Shown here in pieces: positions 60,647 through 64,000 of a DNA stretch of 64,000 nucleotides (position 1 is its first letter; each line of letters begins with the position of its first letter). Below the pieces are notes generated by a model. It searched no databases and had not been told where the DNA came from. It worked only from the letters and a program-made list of their open reading frames with translations. This stretch comes from Micromonospora endolithica (GTDB lineage: Bacteria; Actinomycetota; Actinomycetes; Mycobacteriales; Micromonosporaceae). Position numbers and translations under genes: made by a program. Where the stretch lies: assembly GCF_003626595.1 (NCBI RefSeq), contig NZ_RBAK01000008.1, forward strand, positions 62,001 to 126,000. The letters are read 5' to 3'.

Positions 60647-61360
60647 CTAGTACCAGCCCTGCGCCTGCGACTGTGCCCACGCCTTGCAGGGGGTGCCGTA
60701 GCGGCCCTTGATGTAACCGAGGCCCCAGATGATCTGGGTGCTCGGGTTGGTCTCCCAGTCGTCGCCGACCGAGGCCATCTTGCTGCCCGGCAACGCCTGC
60801 GGGATGCCGTGCGCCCCGGACGAGGAGTTGTGCGCCTTCGGGTTCCAGCCGCTCTCCTTCGTCCAGAGCTTCTCCAGACAGGGGAACTCGGAGATCGGGA
60901 AGCCCTTGTCGATCATGATCGCGCAGCCGATCTTCCGGTTGCCGCTGTACTCGGCACACGAGGACGGGATCGGCCCGTCGTACGGCTTGCTGGCGACCTT
61001 CTTCTCGGCGGCCTCAGCGGCCCTGGCCGCCGAGGCGGCGGCCTGCTCGGCCTTCTTCCGCGACGCGGCGGCGGCCTCGGCCCGGCGGGCGCGCTCGGCG
61101 GTCGCCTCGGCCACCGCGGCGGTCCGCAGCTTCGCGTGGTACTCGGCGGCCCGCTGCTGGACGGAGTGCACGCCGACCGGGGCCTGACCGTCGCCCGGTG
61201 GGTCGCCTTCGACGGCCTGCTCGGACGCGACACCGACACGTGCGGCCGGGTCCTGCGGGCTCTCGCGGTCGTCGCCCAGATAGAAACCGCCGGCAACGCC
61301 CACGGAGAGCAGCGCGACAGCGGCCGTGCGGGCACCCAACCGGCTCCACAGCCGACTCAC
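60647..61360 (-). CDS. Secreted lytic transglycosylase-like protein
   Basis: A 237-aa exported protein. A signal anchor at about 12-30 leads to an Ala/Glu/Lys-rich coiled coil (95-140), then a ~95-residue SLT-type domain with WTKESGWNPKAHNSSSGAHG and IIWGLGYIKGRYG. The Glu of KESGWNP is the predicted catalytic acid. Two Cys near PSSCAEYSGNRKIGCAI likely bridge. It cuts the glycan strand of peptidoglycan during growth. GTG start after GAAGGGA. The upstream leader is ~230 nt long from a Crp-like site. Confidence 0.85.
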   Translation of the reverse strand: MSRLWSRLGARTAAVALLSVGVAGGFYLGDDRESPQDPAARVGVASEQAVEGDPPGDGQAPVGVHSVQQRAAEYHAKLRTAAVAEATAERARRAEAAAASRKKAEQAAASAARAAEAAEKKVASKPYDGPIPSSCAEYSGNRKIGCAIMIDKGFPISEFPCLEKLWTKESGWNPKAHNSSSGAHGIPQALPGSKMASVGDDWETNPSTQIIWGLGYIKGRYGTPCKAWAQSQAQGWY

Positions 61361-61641
61361 GAAGTGATCCCTTCGTCGGGGGCATGGGCACGACGCGGGA
61401 GCCGTGCCCCTGGTGGGGCCGGGGGCCCGCGTCGCGAGCGCCCCGACCCTGCCGGTCGCAGCCGACGCACCGGTGTCCGCCGATGCCGTCCGTCGGGGGA
61501 CGAACGATCACCGACGATCCGTCCAGGCGCGTGGACGCTCGTGGGACACGATCGCGCACAGTGAGGCCGATGGGAAACCAACCGACCGCTTTGTGATCTG
61601 TGCCACACAAATTACCCGCATAAATGGTCGTTAAACGGTCA
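61361..61641. other. Long non-coding leader of the transglycosylase gene
   Basis: Contains a Crp-like site at 61592-61607, a hairpin GGGCACG...CGTGCCC near the gene start (about 61386-61408) and little coding potential. RpfA-type cell wall genes of actinobacteria often have long leaders with a c-di-AMP riboswitch; I looked for its conserved blocks and did not find them. So the leader is likely regulatory but not identified. Confidence 0.45.
61592..61607. promoter_or_regulatory. Crp-like site TGTGATCTGTGCCACA
   Basis: Matches the TGTGA-N6-TCACA consensus in 9 of 10 positions (CCACA in place of TCACA). It lies 230 nt upstream of the transglycosylase gene. In M. tuberculosis and Streptomyces Crp controls rpf-type cell-wall lytic genes; the parallel supports a real site. 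PhoH's end is also nearby but this is downstream of it. Confidence 0.6.
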
Positions 61642-63057
61642 TCAAAGTGAGTTGTCCTCCAAAAGATCCGTCACGACGGCGGCGATCGGGGAACGCTCCG
61701 AACGGGTGAGGGTGACGTGCGCGAAGAGCGGATGCCCCTTCAACGCCTCGATCACCGCGGTCACCCCGTCGTGCCGACCGACCCGCAGGTTGTCCCGCTG
61801 CGCCACGTCGTGCGTGAGCACCACCCGCGAGCCCTGGCCGATGCGGGAGAGCACCGTCAACAGCACGCCCCGCTCCAGCGACTGCGCCTCGTCCACGATC
61901 ACGAACGCGTCGTGCAGGCTGCGCCCCCGGATGTGGGTGAGCGGCAACACCTCCAGCAGGCCGCGCGAGGTCACCTCGTCGAGCACGTTCTCGTGCACCA
62001 CCGCGCCGAGGGTGTCGAAGACGGCCTGCGCCCAGGGCGACATCTTCTCCGACTCCGAACCCGGCAGGTAACCCAGCTCCTGGCCGCCGACGGCGTACAA
62101 CGGGCGGAACACCACGACCTTCTTGTGCCGGCGGCGTTCCATCACCGCCTCCAGACCGGCGCAGAGCGCCAGGGCGGACTTGCCGGTGCCGGCCCGGCCG
62201 CCCAGCGAGACGATGCCCACCGAGTCGTCCAGCAGCAGGTCCAACGCGACCCGCTGTTCGGCCGAGCGCCCGTGCAGGCCGAACGCCTCGCGGTCGCCGC
62301 GCACCAGCCGTACGGTCTTGTCCGGCAGCACCCGGCCCAGCGCCGACCCCCGGGTGCTGTGCAGGACCAGGCCGGTGTGGCACGGCAGCCCCGCCGCGGC
62401 GTCCACGTCCAGCGTCTCGCCGGCGTAGAGCTGCCCGATCTGCTCCTCACCCAGCTCCAGCTCGGACATGCCGGTCCAGGTCGGGTCGCTGGCCTGGCCG
62501 TGCCGGTACTCGTCGGCGTGCAGGCCGACCGACGCCGCCTTCACCCGCAGCGGCATGTCCTTGCTGACCAGGGTGACCTGGCGTCCCTCGGCGGCGAGGT
62601 TCAGCGCCACGGAGAGGATCCGCGCGTCGTTGGACTCGGTGCGGAAGCCCGGCGGCAGCACCCCGTCGTCGGTGTGGTTCAGCTCCACCCGCAGGGTGCC
62701 GCCGTGGTCGTTGGCGGGCACCGGAGTGTCCAGCCGACCGTGCCGGACGCGCAGGTCGTCCAGCAGGCGCAGGGACTGCCGGGCGAACCAGCCCAGCTCG
62801 GGGTGGTGGCGCTTGCCCTCCAGTTCGGTGATGACCACCAGCGGCAGCACCACCTCGTGCTCGGCGAACCGGTGGAACGCCGCCGGATCGGAGAGCAGGA
62901 CCGAGGTGTCCAGGACGAACGCCTGGCCCGATGGTCGGGGCTCCTGGGTCTCGACCGGCGCGGCGTTCGCAGCACGGCGGCTGCGGGCGGTCCGGCGGGT
63001 CGTGGCAGTCGCGGCCGGGTTCTGGTCGGCACCGGCAGAGGTACGGCGAGTCGTCAC
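61642..63057 (-). CDS. PIN-PhoH domain ATPase (PhoH2)
   Basis: A 471-aa protein fused from an N-terminal PIN RNase domain (FVLDTSVLLSDPAAFHRF, ITELEGKRHH, NDARILSVALNL with Asp residues for metal) and a C-terminal PhoH helicase-like ATPase (Walker A GGRAGTGKSALALCAG, then VIVDEAQSLERG). Actinobacterial PhoH2 proteins unwind and cleave RNA. An Arg/Ala-rich first ~40 residues is unstructured. The GTG start at 63057 has GGAG upstream. In M. tuberculosis phoH2 lies close to glpX, as here. Confidence 0.92.
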   Translation of the reverse strand: MTTRRTSAGADQNPAATATTRRTARSRRAANAAPVETQEPRPSGQAFVLDTSVLLSDPAAFHRFAEHEVVLPLVVITELEGKRHHPELGWFARQSLRLLDDLRVRHGRLDTPVPANDHGGTLRVELNHTDDGVLPPGFRTESNDARILSVALNLAAEGRQVTLVSKDMPLRVKAASVGLHADEYRHGQASDPTWTGMSELELGEEQIGQLYAGETLDVDAAAGLPCHTGLVLHSTRGSALGRVLPDKTVRLVRGDREAFGLHGRSAEQRVALDLLLDDSVGIVSLGGRAGTGKSALALCAGLEAVMERRRHKKVVVFRPLYAVGGQELGYLPGSESEKMSPWAQAVFDTLGAVVHENVLDEVTSRGLLEVLPLTHIRGRSLHDAFVIVDEAQSLERGVLLTVLSRIGQGSRVVLTHDVAQRDNLRVGRHDGVTAVIEALKGHPLFAHVTLTRSERSPIAAVVTDLLEDNSL

Positions 63058-63431
63058 AGGCCTGCTCCGACGGATGGGCACCCGCCACCCGCGTTCCGCC
63101 TCGTCCGGTGCCCGGTGGACACGGGGTCGGATGCGGGCCCCGTGCGCGAGGTCGCAGAACCGGGCTGGCCGGCTGGCCCGGGACAACCCCGTGCCATGCC
63201 TAGACGCTAGCGGCGTCCGCGTCCGCAGGCTAGAGGCGATCGTGGATCTCCGGAGACCGACGGGTGAACGTACGGCGGAACCGGCCGGGATGCATGCCCC
63301 CTGCGCGCATCCCGGCCGGTGGGGACCACCGTCACCGGTCTGACGTGGCCCCGACGGTGCGCGTCCGCCGCGGACGGCGCACCGCGCCCTGGGTACGGCC
63401 GGCGGGGTTTCGGGCCACCCGCCGGCCGGGC
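63058..63431. other. Non-coding gap upstream of phoH2
   Basis: About 370 bases. It holds a strong hairpin at 63280-63320 and a promoter-like CTAGCG...TAGGC region around 63200-63225. Long forward frames cross it but read as Arg/Ala/Pro-rich noise. No gene is supported. Confidence 0.5.
63280..63320 (-). terminator. Hairpin after the small membrane protein gene
   Basis: ACCGGCCGGGATGC and GCATCCCGGCCGGT form a perfect 14-bp stem with a ~13-nt loop. It is 112 nt past the stop of the 116-aa gene in the reverse direction and is the only strong stem in the gap upstream of phoH2. Confidence 0.75.
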
Positions 63432-63782
63432 TCAACCGGTCCGGCGGACCAGGGTGCCGGCCGGGTGCCGGGCCGCGACCGGAGCGGCCGGCGTGGTGAA
63501 GGACGATCCGGTGTACGTGGTGCCGGCGCGCGCCACCGTGCCGGTCGCCCGGACCGGCTGCGCGGTCGCGTCCACCACCGGTGGCCCGGCCAGGGCGGAC
63601 GCGATGGCCGCCTGGGCGTCGCGGCGGCGGCGGTTCCAGGCGCCCCGGTCGCCGTCGAAGTAGCCCTGCCGGTAGCCGAACCGGTAGCCGATGCGGTAGC
63701 TGAGCTGCCCGTGCAGGCGGCCCGCCGCGTAGCTCGCGGCACCGAGCACGAGCACGAGGAAGAGCGCGAGGAAGGGGCTCAT
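63432..63782 (-). CDS. Small membrane protein, 116 aa
   Basis: The N-terminal helix FLALFLVLVLGAASYAAG (about 4-21) is followed by a Tyr/Arg/Gly-rich RIGYRFGYRQGYFDGD and a basic helix, then a Pro/Thr/Ala-rich C-terminus. The Gly-Tyr repeats resemble glycine-zipper type sequences, but the family is not recognised. It is translationally linked to the upstream gene by a tiny ORF. Confidence 0.7.
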   Translation of the reverse strand: MSPFLALFLVLVLGAASYAAGRLHGQLSYRIGYRFGYRQGYFDGDRGAWNRRRRDAQAAIASALAGPPVVDATAQPVRATGTVARAGTTYTGSSFTTPAAPVAARHPAGTLVRRTG

Positions 63783-63817
63783 CCGTCGGCTCCGGTCCGC
63801 CGGACGCGCCGCGTCAT
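63779..63817 (-). CDS. Possible 12-aa ORF bridging two genes
   Basis: On the reverse strand an ATG (63815-63817) overlaps the stop of the partial gene as ATGA, reads MTRRVRRTGADG, and its TGA overlaps the next gene's ATG (63780-63782) as ATGA. This is the same double overlap as at 3612-3683. GGAGGAACG precedes it. It may be a coupling relay or a coincidence. Confidence 0.3.
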   Translation of the reverse strand: MTRRVRRTGADG

Positions 63818-64000
63818 CGTTCCTCCGGCTCGACCGCGGTGGGATCGGTCACCTGGTCGATCACCAGCAGCCGGTCGAGGTCCTCCGTGCTGACCTCCTC
63901 GACCAGTTCGACGCTGATCCGGCAGCCGTCCAGGACCACCTCGGCGACCGAGGAGCGGCGGATCTCGCCGCCGGCGTCGTAGACCCGGACGCTGAGTTCC
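63814..64000 (-). CDS. C-terminal end of an unidentified protein (5' truncated)
   Basis: The frame runs off the right end. The visible 61 residues begin ELSVRVYDAGGEIRRSS and end DPTAVEPEER, with alternating Val/Leu/Ile beta strands and an acidic end. It ends in a TGA overlapping the tiny ORF. The family cannot be told from this fragment. Confidence 0.55.
   Translation of the reverse strand, partial: ELSVRVYDAGGEIRRSSVAEVVLDGCRISVELVEEVSTEDLDRLLVIDQVTDPTAVEPEER

Noticed and set aside
61361..61641. A c-di-AMP (ydaO) riboswitch in the transglycosylase leader
   Set aside because: Such leaders often contain one, but I could not find the conserved GGGGUGAAUC-like or CCGAACCCGNCAGCT-like blocks. 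Not called.

Overview
The window is about 73% GC, uses GTG and TTG starts freely, and carries many actinobacterial families: DUF58/MoxR, FtsB-DUF501, DUF4245-GlpX, LppX-like lipoproteins, HAAS/PadR and a UAA-reading tRNA-Leu. The gene set, gene order and dense intergenic GGGGCCC palindromes point to a Micromonosporaceae chromosome, most likely Micromonospora or a close relative. That assignment is inference. I see no prophage, plasmid, transposase, CRISPR array or biosynthetic cluster. This is core chromosome with an unusually rich set of intergenic repeats.

Layout. 1-7391: end of a GNAT gene, a hypothetical, cystathionine beta-synthase, a YkvA-like protein, two tandem SGNH hydrolases, a thiolase, a hypothetical and a Bax-inhibitor-1 family protein. 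7486-7569: tRNA-Leu(UAA), the bldA type. 7661-10919: a large membrane protein facing NDH-2. 11022-15371: a reverse-strand operon of DUF4129, membrane protein, MoxR, DUF58 and membrane protein. 15384-19046: uracil-DNA glycosylase, dienelactone hydrolase, an LppU-like protein and a HAAS/PadR pair. 19198-22085: solute-binding protein plus membrane protein, a small zinc-ribbon-like protein and an AlpA-type HTH. 22192-37451: a block resembling the mycobacterial mfd-mazG-eno-ftsB-DUF501-ppx neighbourhood, with esterase, NudC, DUF885, acetyltransferase and regulator genes placed within it. 37608-45055: AraC regulator, ABC-2-like membrane protein, PEP carboxylase, Gly-rich membrane protein and RmuC. 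45229-51894: secreted S8 protease, lipoprotein, IspH, and both exonuclease VII subunits. 52050-56982: duplicated LppX-like lipoproteins, DUF4245, GlpX and a YdcZ-type exporter. 57010-61360: a C-terminally frameshifted reductase with a divergent TetR regulator, ferredoxin-NADP reductase, rhomboid protease and a transglycosylase. 61642-64000: PIN-PhoH ATPase, a small membrane protein and a partial gene.

How genes work together. Central carbon genes (eno, ppc, glpX, thiolase, ndh) are scattered among genome maintenance genes (mfd, xseAB, rmuC, udg, mazG) and envelope genes (ftsB, lipoproteins, transglycosylase, rhomboid). Many start codons sit 6-7 nt after a TAnnnT -10 hexamer, which predicts widespread leaderless translation. 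Many neighbouring genes overlap by ATGA, GTGA or TGATG.

Most unusual signals: (1) a paired GGGGCCC palindrome at eight loci that usually abuts the stop codon of the neighbouring gene, several times with the same TGAGGTGTNAGG junction; (2) a one-base loss in a C run that scrambles the C-terminus of the reductase at 57010-57953; (3) twin AGAGCnnnGCTCT operators between that reductase and its TetR neighbour; (4) two tiny ORFs joined to both flanking genes by ATGA overlaps.
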